DNA of 40,470 nucleotides from JBLIAZ01 sp047632015 (GTDB lineage Bacteria > Bacteroidota > Bacteroidia > Flavobacteriales_C > GCA-002722245). A program made the translations under genes and the position numbers. Below are positions 1-8,783 of this stretch, piece after piece. The stretch covers positions 1 to 40,470 of the forward strand of contig JBLIBC010000001.1 in the NCBI GenBank assembly GCA_047632015.1, written 5' to 3'. Position 1 is the stretch's first letter, and the number at the start of each line of letters is the position of its first letter. The notes below the pieces were generated by a model that saw only the letters and a program-made list of their open reading frames with translations, searched no databases and had not been told where the DNA came from.

Positions 1-291
1 TTATTAAAGCACGTGCCTGCTAAAGAGGATTTGTTTAAGTCCTTGTTAAAGCATCCTGCTATAGTAGAATTACGAGGAATAGGTTTGTTTTTATCCATTG
101 AATTCAAAGACAGTAATTTTAATTTTGCGGTGATTGAAGAGTGTATAAAAGAAGGAGTTATAACAGATTGGTTCTTGTTCAACGACAAGTGTTTAAGAAT
201 TGCTCCACCTTTAATAATTAATGAGAAAGAGATCAGGGAAGCTTGTCAGGTGATAGTTCAATCCATAGAAAGAGTGCAGCAGAAACGGTAA
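1..291 (+). CDS. Class III (PLP) aminotransferase, C-terminal fragment
   Basis: The reading frame is open from base 1, so the gene begins upstream of the window and only about the last 96 residues are present. The fragment contains the small C-terminal domain typical of ornithine/acetylornithine-type aminotransferases: a strand with ELRGIGLFLSIEF, then a segment ending LRIAPPLIINEKEI, which in this family lies near the substrate-binding arginine (here LRIAPP). The PLP lysine would lie upstream and is not visible. The GTG at base 13 is probably an internal valine codon. The gene ends 7 bases before the TamB-like gene and may be co-transcribed with it. Family membership is fairly secure; the substrate (acetylornithine, ornithine or another omega-amino acid) cannot be decided from this piece. 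Confidence 0.8.
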   Translation, partial: LLKHVPAKEDLFKSLLKHPAIVELRGIGLFLSIEFKDSNFNFAVIEECIKEGVITDWFLFNDKCLRIAPPLIINEKEIREACQVIVQSIERVQQKR

Positions 292-298
292 GTTAGCA

Positions 299-3200
299 AT
301 GAAAAAAAAAGGAAGGAAAATAGCTTTTAGGTCGGTGGCCCTGCTGTTGCTTTTTATGTTTTTTTTCGGAGTGTTGTTGTTCAGGAGCTCGAGTTTTCAA
401 ACTTACCTAACACAAGAAGTAACTGAGTATTTTTCGAAAAGAACTTCTTCCAAAATAAGCATTGGTGAAATTGAATTTCGTTGGTTTAAAAAATTACTAA
501 TTAAGGATTTTTTAATACTGGATCATCATGAGGATACTTTGCTTTATGCTCATCAGCTGAACATGAAAGTGCAAGATTATGATTTTGATAAAAGGGAATT
601 CAAGCTGGAGAAATTACATTTGAAAGATGCATACGTAAGTTTAAAAAAGTACGAAGGTGAAGAGGATTATAATTTTAAACAATTCATTGACAGTTTAAAA
701 CTAAAGAAGCGGAAAAAGAAGAACGCGACTGAAATACACCTTGAAACGCGTAAGTTACTGTTGGAAAATATCAAGTTTAGGTTTTGGGATGAGAACAAAC
801 AACAAAAGGATTTTGGTGTTGATTACCATCATTTAGTTTGCACCTCTTTGAATGGTGAAATTGACAGTTTATTAGTGATTAATGATTCCATTAATGCCGA
901 AATTATGGGGTTGTCTTTGTTAGAAAAGTCAGGGTTTGAATTGGTGAATTTGAAAGCAAAAACCGTCGTGAGTTCAACAGAGATGACGATGAGCAACATG
1001 AAGTTAAATAGCTCAGGTACAGAGCTTAACGGAAAGTTGTCTTTTAAGTATAAGGAGTATCTGGATTGGCGAAAATTCATTAAAAAGGTAAAAATTCAAT
1101 CGGAGTTAATTCCAAGTCAAGTGTCTGGACATGACTTGTCTTACTTTGTTCCAGCATTAAAGGGAATAAAAGACAGTGTGACAATACAAGGTAAGATCTC
1201 TGGTAAAATTGGCAGGTTAAAATTGAAGAATTTCATATTAGGTTTTGGAGAACGTTCCTATTTTAAGGGAAAGGTGGATATTGATGGTTTACCTGACATA
1301 AAGAATGCCTTCGTTTACATTAATGCCAAAGAATTAGTCACCAATGATAAGGATGTGAAAAACCTTCCTTTACCTCCCTTTACAGAAGATCACAAGATTA
1401 AGGTTCCGTCTTGGTTTAAGAATTTGGATGATGTAAAATTCAAGGGGAAATACACAGGTTTCTCAAATGATTTTGTGGCCTATGGAACATTTAGGACAGC
1501 TTGCGGAACTGTTAAAAGTGATGTGAAATTCAGTAAAGACGATATAAGCGGTCTTGTAATAACTGGAGGAGTTAACACAAGTTTTTTCAATTTAAAAAAG
1601 CTGTTAAAAGAAAAAGAGCTTGGCACAATGGCTTTCGGGGGTGATGTGAAAGTAAATGTAAAAGACAAAAAGTTCAATTTTAAAATGAAAGGGAAACTTC
1701 CTTTTATTGAAGTGCATAATTACAATTACAAGGGAGTTGACGTAGATGGAACTCTTACCAATTCAAAGTTCGAAGGGGATTTACAAGTGAACGACACAAA
1801 TTTAGTGATGAGCTTTAATGGTGGTGTGGATTTTTCAAAACAAAAGCAAGAGTATAAGTTTAAAGCTGATGTGCGCAGGGCCAACGTCAGTAATTTAGGT
1901 TTAATTAAAAGGGATAGTTCAACAAGTGTTTCTTTTACAATGAACATTGATTTAGCAGGAAATACCGTAAAAGACATCCGTGGAAAAGTGGATGTTCTTG
2001 ATTTTGATTGGCACGAATCGGGGCGCGATTATCATTTTAACACCACATCAATTAAATCGGTGAAGCTCAAGGAAAAAGAATTGATTTCTTTGAATTCGGA
2101 TTGGTTTGTGGCACGAATTGAAGGTCAGTATGATTTACAGGAATTATATCCTTCGTTGATCAACATTGTAGCTAGAGATTTACCGTCGTTGGTTGACTGG
2201 AAGTATTCAAAGGTGGAGTCAAAAGGTAAAAACAACTTCAGGTTGATGTTTAAAATTAAGGATTATGCTTTATTGCATGATTTGATTACTCCTAATTTAT
2301 GGTTGGATCGAGCAAGTTTTAGTGGGTCATTTAATGACAAGTCTCAAATTTTCCACATGAACTTTTCAGCGGACACCATTAAAATGAATGGAGCTAAAGC
2401 AGATAACTTCAAATTGTATGCGCACAATAAAAATGAACAAGTAAATGTGACCGTTAAATCAAAATTTATTGGCGCAAATGATTCTGTTGGAATCAAAAAT
2501 GTTGTCTCTACCATTCAATCTGCTGATAACTTGAGCAATTATGAAGTCACATGGGACAATGAAACTGCCGTGCGGAATAGCGCCAAAATAACCGGTGTGA
2601 TGGGTGTGGAAAAGCTTGACAGTATTTGGACACACATAAATCAATTTGATTTAGTTGTGGAAGACAATTTATGGGAAATTGATTCGACAAACACTGTTGT
2701 TTTTAATCCTGGAAAAGTGAATTTCCGACACTTTTTGGTTAGGTCTGGAAAAGAGTATCTCAACATTGACGGTTTGTTGACTTCAGAATTGAATAATAAT
2801 TTAAAAATTAATGCTAAAGATTTTAAGCTTAAAAACTTAAAGCGAATATTTGATAGGTACAATGTGGGTATTGACGGGAAGCTGTCTGGTAATTTTAAGT
2901 TGGAAGGTAATTTAAAAGAACCGGTATTAAAGTCAGACGTGGAGGTGAATGAGTTTAAATTAAACGGACAGTCTTTTGGTAAAATTTGTTTGCATTCACA
3001 ATATGACACGGAGTGGGGGAGGCTTGGTATAAATTTGAATGTGGAAAATCAAAGCAGGTTTTTAGTGGGCAATTCCATCGAAGTTTCTGGTGATTATTTT
3101 CCTAAAAGAAATGGGGAAGTCGATTTGGAAGCCAAGTTTAGTAATTTAAAATTGACCTTTTTAGAACGCTATTTTAATGGTGTGTTTTCCGAATTTAAAC

Positions 3201-4753
3201 AAGGCAAAACATCAGGTGAGTTCGACATAAAGGGCACGTTGAAATCTCCTGAGTTGTACGGGAAACTCAAATTGGATCAAATGAATTTGAAAGTTGATTA
3301 CTTGAATGTGGCGTATGCCATTAATGGGGAATACATTCATTTTAATAACGATAAAATTTTATTCAAAGAGTTTAAATTGACTCATAATATTTACACAAAA
3401 TCCAAAATATTTGTAAATGGGACTGTTTTTCACACGGGCTTCAAAAACATTACTTATAAAATGGACTCTATCAAATTAAAAGATTTGTTTTGTTTGAATA
3501 CAACTATCGATGAAAATTCGTCATACTATGGGCAGGCTTTTGTTGATGGCTTGCTTCGAGTTGAGGGGGATGGTAAAGTGAATACCATTTCGGGGGCAAT
3601 TTCAACAGTGCCTTATGAGGATAAATTAAGCAAAGGTACCACCAAGCTGAATTTACCTTTGGGTGAAGTGGGAGAGCTTGAGGTAAGTGATTTCATTCAT
3701 TTTGTAGACTTAAGTAAAGGTCATGATCAAAATAAAAGGTATGCTGAAAAACTTGATTTGTCTGGTTTGTCACTTGATTTTAACTTTTTAATAAACAAAG
3801 AGGCAACAGCTAAAATAATTTTTGATCCTAAAGTAGGTGACGAAATTGAAGTAAATGGGAATGGGAATATTAACATGAACATTAACTCCCAAGGTAATTT
3901 TTTAATGAGTGGAAAATACACCATTGACGAAGGAAGGTACTTCTTTACTTTAAAGAATTTTATTGGAAAAAAGTTTATTGTGGAAAAGGGAAGTACCTTG
4001 GTTTGGGATGGGGATCCAGTGAACGCGACTATCGACATAAAGACCCGTTACAAAGCCAGAGCAAAATTAATTGATTTGGCGAATCTTTCTGAGGTTAATT
4101 ACGAGTCGAATAAAGAGCGGTACAGTAACAGGAGTGCAGTCTACGCCGGATTAGACATACAGGGTGAATTAATGAAGCCAGAAATTAAAATGGGTGTTAC
4201 ACTGCCCAATGGAACACCTGATGAAAAAGAGTTTTTATCCAACAGATTGGTTGGGGAGGATGAAATTAACAGACAGGTTTTTGCCTTGTTGTTGACAAAC
4301 CAATTTTTACCTTCTTCCGTAAGCGGGTTTTCGGACGCTGTTAATATGGGAGCAGGAATAGACAATGGGATTCAGTTTTTAGAAGGGCAATTGAACAACT
4401 CCTTGGGTGGAATCCTAAATAACGTTGATTTGGGATTGGATTACAATTCGGGGTCAACAAATGACAGTTTAAGTCATGATGAACTGAGGTTGTTATTGGG
4501 GTTTCAATACAAGAAGTTTTCAGTGAAAACCGATTATGCATTAAACAATGAAGCTGGAGAAATACAAGTGGAATATAAAATTACCGATAGACTAAAAGCC
4601 AAAGCGTACAGGCGAACTACAGAGCAAGTGATTGTAAGTAATGGAGTAGATTTAACTCAAGGAGCAGGTGTTGTTTATCAAAAATCATTTGATTCAATAA
4701 AGGGGTTGTTCACAAGGAAAAGGAAGAAAAAAAATGAAAAGGATAATAAATAG
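299..4753 (+). CDS. TamB/AsmA-like inner-membrane-anchored protein (DUF490 family)
   Basis: This 1484-residue protein has one N-terminal membrane anchor (about residues 8-28, LLLLFMFFFGVLLF). A very long beta-rich region of repeated short strands follows, of the kind that builds the lipid-conducting groove of the AsmA/TamB superfamily. The C-terminal 350 residues match the TamB domain: GEDEINRQVFALLLTNQFLP, then NSLGGILNNVDLGLDYN, then a final beta segment with DRLKAKAYRR. TamB proteins span the periplasm and are implicated in outer membrane protein assembly and phospholipid transport, usually with an Omp85 partner; none is encoded here. Length fits Bacteroidota homologues. The ATG at 299 directly precedes the basic MKKKGRK stretch. 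The 3' end overlaps the next gene by 20 bases, suggesting translational coupling. Confidence 0.85.
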   Translation: MKKKGRKIAFRSVALLLLFMFFFGVLLFRSSSFQTYLTQEVTEYFSKRTSSKISIGEIEFRWFKKLLIKDFLILDHHEDTLLYAHQLNMKVQDYDFDKREFKLEKLHLKDAYVSLKKYEGEEDYNFKQFIDSLKLKKRKKKNATEIHLETRKLLLENIKFRFWDENKQQKDFGVDYHHLVCTSLNGEIDSLLVINDSINAEIMGLSLLEKSGFELVNLKAKTVVSSTEMTMSNMKLNSSGTELNGKLSFKYKEYLDWRKFIKKVKIQSELIPSQVSGHDLSYFVPALKGIKDSVTIQGKISGKIGRLKLKNFILGFGERSYFKGKVDIDGLPDIKNAFVYINAKELVTNDKDVKNLPLPPFTEDHKIKVPSWFKNLDDVKFKGKYTGFSNDFVAYGTFRTACGTVKSDVKFSKDDISGLVITGGVNTSFFNLKKLLKEKELGTMAFGGDVKVNVKDKKFNFKMKGKLPFIEVHNYNYKGVDVDGTLTNSKFEGDLQVNDTNLVMSFNGGVDFSKQKQEYKFKADVRRANVSNLGLIKRDSSTSVSFTMNIDLAGNTVKDIRGKVDVLDFDWHESGRDYHFNTTSIKSVKLKEKELISLNSDWFVARIEGQYDLQELYPSLINIVARDLPSLVDWKYSKVESKGKNNFRLMFKIKDYALLHDLITPNLWLDRASFSGSFNDKSQIFHMNFSADTIKMNGAKADNFKLYAHNKNEQVNVTVKSKFIGANDSVGIKNVVSTIQSADNLSNYEVTWDNETAVRNSAKITGVMGVEKLDSIWTHINQFDLVVEDNLWEIDSTNTVVFNPGKVNFRHFLVRSGKEYLNIDGLLTSELNNNLKINAKDFKLKNLKRIFDRYNVGIDGKLSGNFKLEGNLKEPVLKSDVEVNEFKLNGQSFGKICLHSQYDTEWGRLGINLNVENQSRFLVGNSIEVSGDYFPKRNGEVDLEAKFSNLKLTFLERYFNGVFSEFKQGKTSGEFDIKGTLKSPELYGKLKLDQMNLKVDYLNVAYAINGEYIHFNNDKILFKEFKLTHNIYTKSKIFVNGTVFHTGFKNITYKMDSIKLKDLFCLNTTIDENSSYYGQAFVDGLLRVEGDGKVNTISGAISTVPYEDKLSKGTTKLNLPLGEVGELEVSDFIHFVDLSKGHDQNKRYAEKLDLSGLSLDFNFLINKEATAKIIFDPKVGDEIEVNGNGNINMNINSQGNFLMSGKYTIDEGRYFFTLKNFIGKKFIVEKGSTLVWDGDPVNATIDIKTRYKARAKLIDLANLSEVNYESNKERYSNRSAVYAGLDIQGELMKPEIKMGVTLPNGTPDEKEFLSNRLVGEDEINRQVFALLLTNQFLPSSVSGFSDAVNMGAGIDNGIQFLEGQLNNSLGGILNNVDLGLDYNSGSTNDSLSHDELRLLLGFQYKKFSVKTDYALNNEAGEIQVEYKITDRLKAKAYRRTTEQVIVSNGVDLTQGAGVVYQKSFDSIKGLFTRKRKKKNEKDNK

Positions 4754-5522
4754 ATCGAGGTTAAGCATTGCTTTTTGTCTAGTGATGGTTCTTTTTTCGT
4801 GCGAGAAAGAATATGAAAAGCATTGTCAAAATCAAGGAGTTAGGGGTGAAATATGTAAGGAGCTACGCTATGAAAATGATGTGCTTGTTGAGGCTGTAAC
4901 TTATGAATATGGAAACAATAGTTTGGTGTACTTAAAACTTCATGAAAATAAGAATGGTAGTAATATTGGACAAGTTATTTATACGTACGACGGCCAAAAT
5001 ACTTTGGTAAGTGAAACTTTTAAAAATTCAAAGCAGGAAGAGGTTATATTGAGCACATGGTCATATAATGCTCAACAACAAGAGGAGTCAAATGTGTCTA
5101 CAGTTTATGGTGTCAAACAGGAAACGAAGACCACTTACGATACTAATTGGGTGATTCAAGAAAAAATTTATATTGATGAGGTTTTAAAATATAACAAGGT
5201 GTATCAGTATTTTGATAATGACACCATGTCGTTTAACGTATTTACTTATGATCAAGACAGCGTGCTTTTAACTGTAGCTGAACACCGACAATTTGATTCT
5301 ACTACTAAAAGAATTGAAGTTTATAACCAATCAGGAGGTTTAGACAATTATTATGTCCATCTGTATCAAAGTAGTGGTGAATTGATTGAGAAAAGGACAT
5401 ATGATAAAAACTCAACGTTGATTCATCAAGAATTGTATTACTACGACAATGGGAAAGTGGACGAATACAAGTTGCAGTCTACGGCAACAGCAAATAAAAA
5501 AATAAAGTATTTGAGATTTTAA
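4734..5522 (+). CDS. Putative lipoprotein with YD/RHS-like strand repeats
   Basis: This 262-residue protein begins with a lipoprotein signal (basic start, hydrophobic core, lipobox LFSC with the lipidated Cys near residue 23). The mature part is a series of short beta-hairpin units with Y-x-Y-D/N turns (YEYGNNS, YTYDGQN, WSYNAQQ, YQYFDND, YYYDNGK), resembling the YD-type or MORN-like antitoxin-style repeats common in Bacteroidota surface lipoproteins. Its start lies inside the end of the TamB-like gene (20-base overlap, different frame), so the two are probably translated together. No catalytic motif is visible and I do not recognise a specific family. A role at the inner face of the outer membrane, possibly connected with TamB, is inference from position only. 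Confidence 0.65.
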   Translation: MKRIINRSRLSIAFCLVMVLFSCEKEYEKHCQNQGVRGEICKELRYENDVLVEAVTYEYGNNSLVYLKLHENKNGSNIGQVIYTYDGQNTLVSETFKNSKQEEVILSTWSYNAQQQEESNVSTVYGVKQETKTTYDTNWVIQEKIYIDEVLKYNKVYQYFDNDTMSFNVFTYDQDSVLLTVAEHRQFDSTTKRIEVYNQSGGLDNYYVHLYQSSGELIEKRTYDKNSTLIHQELYYYDNGKVDEYKLQSTATANKKIKYLRF

Positions 5523-5628
5523 TAGTTTCTAGTTGCTTTTTCTCAATTACAAATGATCGTTTATGGTCAGTATTTACTTGCCTGATTGAAATTATATAGC
5601 ATGCTGTTTTTGTCACAGAGCTAGCATG

Positions 5629-5654
5629 TCATTTAACGGTAATCCGTTAAATGA
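5629..5654. terminator. Perfect 11-bp inverted repeat between convergent genes
   Basis: TCATTTAACGG (5629-5639) and CCGTTAAATGA (5644-5654) form a perfect 11-bp stem with a TAAT loop. It sits between the lipoprotein gene (plus) and the DUF4202 gene (minus, stop at 5661), where a bidirectional terminator is expected. There is no long U-tract on either strand, so a protein-binding palindrome is an alternative. A TAGCATG direct repeat lies just upstream (around 5597 and 5622). Confidence 0.45.
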
Positions 5655-5660
5655 TATTAA

Positions 5661-6227
5661 CTAAGAAATTGCTCTTTTTATTAATTTAAGATGATCATTA
5701 TCAAATGATATTTCTAAGCTTAGTTTTTGAGCCTTATCGCTCATTTTATTCCATGTTTTTTTCACAATATTTATCCATTTTTCTTCACTGTAATCTTTGT
5801 TTTTATAAAATGGTTTGAAATAATATGATAAAAAGACCAAGCAGGCAGTGTCTTCAATTAATTGTGCCCCCTCAGAAGTACGTAAATTCTTTTTGCTAAC
5901 TAGCTCTTTCACAATGTTTATCTCTTCAGTGTTGTATCCAGCTTTATTCAAAACTACTCCAGCAAGATTTGCTTGGTAATTATAAAGAGCAGTCCTCCAT
6001 TGATGGTATCCTACCTTGTTCATTGGATAGGTTTCACGATTAATTCCCCAACGCTGTAAATGTTGACACCTGGCAGCTAGTTCATCTAGTTCAGTTGCTT
6101 CCGAATTTAGACGATACAACCATTTTACCATTCGGTCAGAGTACAACCTTTCTGCTGATTCACCGTTTTCTATCTTTGGGTCTTGATCGTGAATTTCATT
6201 GATTAAGTCAATTGCTTCTGTTTTCAT
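5661..6227 (-). CDS. DUF4202 family protein
   Basis: The 188-residue soluble protein has no signal peptide and matches the DUF4202 family in length and landmarks: an N-terminal AIDLINEIHDQDP, the ARCQHLQRWGINRETYP block, the GYHQWRTALYNYQANLAG block, and a late EDTACLVFLSYYF segment. The paired His residues (CQHL, GYHQWR) and the Glu-Asp pair (IEDTACL) resemble a mostly helical HD-like metal site, but that is inference. The biochemical function of DUF4202 is not established as far as I know. The gene points toward the lipoprotein gene and lies just downstream of mazG on the same strand (58-base gap), so it could be co-transcribed with mazG. Confidence 0.75.
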   Translation of the reverse strand: MKTEAIDLINEIHDQDPKIENGESAERLYSDRMVKWLYRLNSEATELDELAARCQHLQRWGINRETYPMNKVGYHQWRTALYNYQANLAGVVLNKAGYNTEEINIVKELVSKKNLRTSEGAQLIEDTACLVFLSYYFKPFYKNKDYSEEKWINIVKKTWNKMSDKAQKLSLEISFDNDHLKLIKRAIS

Positions 6228-6285
6228 GCTGGTAATGTAATTTTTTTTTGATGAGCTCAGTTTTTGATTTTGAGCTTGAAATTAT

Positions 6286-7062
6286 TTATTTATTTTTTAA
6301 TGCTTGTTTTGCTTTTTCCCAAAACTTGTCCATTTCCGGAAGTTTCATGTTGCTGATGTTTTTGTTTTCGTCAGCCATGATATTTTCCATTTTTGTAAAT
6401 CTTTTCATGAACTTTTGGTTCGTTTTTTCCAATGCGTCTTCAGGATTTATTCCAACAAATCTGGCGTAGTTAACCATGGAAAATAAAATGTCGCCAAACT
6501 CTTGCGCCATTTTTTCTTGGTCATTTTTATCTTCCTCTTCTTTGTATTCGTGTAGCTCTTCTTGGACCTTTTCCCATACTTGGTCTGCATTGTCCCAGTC
6601 AAACCCAAGACCTTTCACTTTATCTTGGATTCTAATGGCTTTTACTAGCGCAGGTAAGGAATTGGGCACACCTTCAAGCACACTCTTTTTACCTTCCCTT
6701 AATTTTATTTTTTCCCAGTTCTTTTTTACTTCTTCTTCGGTTTCAGCTTTTACATCGCCATAAATGTGTGGATGTCGCACAATTAATTTTTCACAAACCG
6801 TATTAAGCACATCGCTGATGTCAAACTGGTTGGTCTCTGATGCAATCTTGCTGTAAAACACAAGGTGAAGCATTAAATCACCTAACTCTCCTTTGATTTC
6901 ATCGCTGTCTTTTTGCAGTATAGCATCGCATAATTCGTAAGTTTCTTCGATGGTTAAATGCCTCAGGGACTCCATGGTTTGCTTTTTGTCCCAAGGACAT
7001 TTTTCCCTAAGTTCATCCATGATGGTTAACAATCGTTCAAAAGCTTTCAATTTATTGTCCAT
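6286..7062 (-). CDS. mazG: Nucleoside triphosphate pyrophosphohydrolase MazG
   Basis: MazG hydrolyses NTPs/dNTPs to NMPs and pyrophosphate, acting in house-cleaning of non-canonical nucleotides and possibly in ppGpp balance. The 258-residue length fits the two-domain form. The N-terminal domain shows CPWDKKQTMESLRHLTIEE, the EExxE helix (EETYEL) and ELGDLMLHLVFYS, giving the ExxE...ExxD magnesium site. The second, catalytic-type domain repeats the pattern as EELHEYKEEED and EFGDILFSMVNYARFV, followed by NQKFMKRFTKME. No key residue seems missing. It is divergent from menE, with only 70 bases between the two starts, which must hold both promoters; a TAAGTTTG sequence on the minus strand (7103-7110) is a candidate -7 element. 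Confidence 0.93.
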   Translation of the reverse strand: MDNKLKAFERLLTIMDELREKCPWDKKQTMESLRHLTIEETYELCDAILQKDSDEIKGELGDLMLHLVFYSKIASETNQFDISDVLNTVCEKLIVRHPHIYGDVKAETEEEVKKNWEKIKLREGKKSVLEGVPNSLPALVKAIRIQDKVKGLGFDWDNADQVWEKVQEELHEYKEEEDKNDQEKMAQEFGDILFSMVNYARFVGINPEDALEKTNQKFMKRFTKMENIMADENKNISNMKLPEMDKFWEKAKQALKNK

Positions 7063-7132
7063 TTGTTTTTATTTTTACGGAGTGGTGTTAAAACCAAGGT
7101 CACAAACTTAATTCTTTTGCATTAGAATATTC

Positions 7133-8200
7133 ATGAAAAAAAAGCCAGCCTCGTTAAAAGTTTTAAAGTTAAATTTTGAGCATGAAACAGCCGAAAGCCT
7201 TGTTGATAAGTACAAACATGTAAATTTGCCAACTTGGGCAAAGGGAGTGATTGACTTTTTGGATGAGTTCCTAAAGGAGGATACAATTACTTGTTTTACT
7301 TCTGGAACAACAGGTTCCCCTAAATCAATTACATTAAAAAAGGAGCAATTAATAGGAAGCGCTAAAAACACGTTGGCATTTTTTGCTATAAAAGCAGGGG
7401 ATAAAGTATTGTTACCTCTATCAAGCAAACACATTGCTGGAAAAATGATGGTAGTACGAGCTTTGGTGGGCAAGTTAAATCTTGTTGTTATTGAACCGTC
7501 TATAGATATTCAGTTGTTGAAATTAAATCATTTTAAATTTTCGGTAGTGATTCCAATGCAAATTGTGCCTCTAGTAAGAGCAAACGATTCACAAGCACTT
7601 CACGATTTAGGTAAAATATTGATTGGCGGGAGTGACATAAACCAAAACATGATTGAAGGTTTAAAGGAAATGAATATTGGTGCGTGGGCGTCTTTTGGAA
7701 TGACAGAAACAATGAGTCATTTTGCCTTACGCCAACTTAGTCCCATTTGTGAGGAAACATATACCTGTTTACCTGGATTTGAAATCAGTAACAATTTTAA
7801 TAGTCAGTTAAAATTGAAGAACATCACTTTGGGAATTAATGAAATTCAAACAAATGATGTGGTTAACATTGTTTCATACGGATCTTTCATTTGGTTGGGA
7901 AGAGCAGACAATGTGGTTAACTCAGGAGGTGTGAAATTAAATCCTGAACTAATTGAAAGAAAAATAAAAAGCTTGTACCCGCAGGTGCCTAATTTTGTAA
8001 TAGTTGGTATTACTGATGTTAAACTGGGAGAAAAGTTAGTGTTGTTTCATGAAGGAGAATCATTTTTATCAAAATCAGAAATGGTTATAGTAAAAGATAA
8101 ACTCGACCAATATGAATTTCCTAAAAAGTTAAAAAAAGTTCTTTTATTTGACAGGACAGCTTCTGGAAAAATCATCAGAAAAAATTACACTGTGAAATAG
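7133..8200 (+). CDS. menE: o-Succinylbenzoate-CoA ligase-like AMP-binding enzyme (MenE)
   Basis: This 355-residue adenylate-forming enzyme is much shorter than typical acyl-CoA synthetases (about 500) but matches the compact Bacteroidota MenE type, which activates o-succinylbenzoate for menaquinone synthesis. Visible motifs: the ATP-binding loop TSGTTGSPK (residues 56-64), the A5-like SFGMTET, the A8 hinge WLGRADNVVNSGGVKLNPE, and the A10 catalytic lysine in TASGKIIRKN (Lys346). No signal or membrane segment is seen. Other men genes are not in the window, so the substrate is assigned from family resemblance; another short acyl-activating enzyme is possible. A hairpin about 57 bases past the stop could terminate the transcript. 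Confidence 0.8.
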   Translation: MKKKPASLKVLKLNFEHETAESLVDKYKHVNLPTWAKGVIDFLDEFLKEDTITCFTSGTTGSPKSITLKKEQLIGSAKNTLAFFAIKAGDKVLLPLSSKHIAGKMMVVRALVGKLNLVVIEPSIDIQLLKLNHFKFSVVIPMQIVPLVRANDSQALHDLGKILIGGSDINQNMIEGLKEMNIGAWASFGMTETMSHFALRQLSPICEETYTCLPGFEISNNFNSQLKLKNITLGINEIQTNDVVNIVSYGSFIWLGRADNVVNSGGVKLNPELIERKIKSLYPQVPNFVIVGITDVKLGEKLVLFHEGESFLSKSEMVIVKDKLDQYEFPKKLKKVLLFDRTASGKIIRKNYTVK

Positions 8201-8225
8201 GTTTTTTCGTCCAAAAAATAATTCA

Positions 8226-8233
8226 TAACTTTG
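8226..8233 (+). promoter_or_regulatory. Candidate -7 element upstream of greA
   Basis: TAACTTTG matches the Bacteroidota -7 consensus TAnnTTTG. A T-rich stretch (8202-8207) lies at about the right distance for the -33 element but lacks a clean TTTG. If used, transcription would start near 8239, upstream of the hairpin at 8257-8281. Confidence 0.45.
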
Positions 8234-8256
8234 ATTATCAAATTGATAATGCAATT

Positions 8257-8288
8257 AGAATCCTGGCAACGTCAGGATTCTTTTATTT
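8257..8288 (+). terminator. Intrinsic terminator-like hairpin in the greA leader
   Basis: AGAATCCTG (8257-8265) pairs with CAGGATTCT (8273-8281) across a 7-base loop and is followed by TTTATTT. It may end the menE transcript. Because a candidate promoter lies upstream and the greA start (8301) only 20 bases downstream, it could instead act as an attenuator in the greA leader. Confidence 0.6.
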
Positions 8289-8300
8289 AAATATAAGACC

Positions 8301-8774
8301 ATGGCTGACTTAAGTTATTTTACAAAAGAAGGATTAGAGAAGTTGAAACAAGAACTTCATGATTTAAAGACAATCGAAAGGAGAAAAGTTACCCAACAAA
8401 TTGCTGATGCACGAGATAAAGGTGATTTATCTGAAAATGCTGAATATGATGCTGCGAAGGAAGCTCAAGGAATGTTGGAATTGAAAATTTCTCAATTGGG
8501 AGGGGTTTTGTCTGGTGCTAGAGTGTTAGACGGTTCAAAAATTGACGATTCAAAAGCTTTGATTTTATCCTTTGTAAAGGTAAGAAATGAAGCAAATAAG
8601 ATGGAAATGAAATATAAATTGGTGACAGAAGAAGAGGCTAACTTAAAAGAAATGAAAATTTCGATTAGTTCACCAATAGGAAAAGGGTTGCTTGGGTTGT
8701 CAGTTGGAGAAATAGCCGAAATTAAAGTGCCAGCAGGTATGTTAAAGTTGGAAGTGTTAGAGATTTCAAGATAG
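8301..8774 (+). CDS. greA: Transcription elongation factor GreA
   Basis: GreA binds in the secondary channel of RNA polymerase and stimulates cleavage of backtracked RNA. The 157-residue length is standard. The N-terminal coiled coil (about residues 8-75) carries the acidic tip sequence DARDKGDLSENAEYDAAKEA, including the invariant Asp and Glu that position the catalytic magnesium. The C-terminal FKBP-like domain ends SPIGKGLLGLSVGEIAEIKV and PAGMLKLEVLEI, as expected. The ATG at 8301 is the only good start. The HIT-protein gene follows after 9 bases and is probably in the same transcript. The leader contains a terminator-like hairpin (see separate entry). Confidence 0.97.
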   Translation: MADLSYFTKEGLEKLKQELHDLKTIERRKVTQQIADARDKGDLSENAEYDAAKEAQGMLELKISQLGGVLSGARVLDGSKIDDSKALILSFVKVRNEANKMEMKYKLVTEEEANLKEMKISISSPIGKGLLGLSVGEIAEIKVPAGMLKLEVLEISR

Positions 8775-8783
8775 ATAAGGGTC

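Noticed and set aside
829..4541. Several long antisense frames inside the TamB-like gene
   Set aside because: They are shadows of a low-complexity, AT-rich coding region; none shows a recognisable protein or start context.
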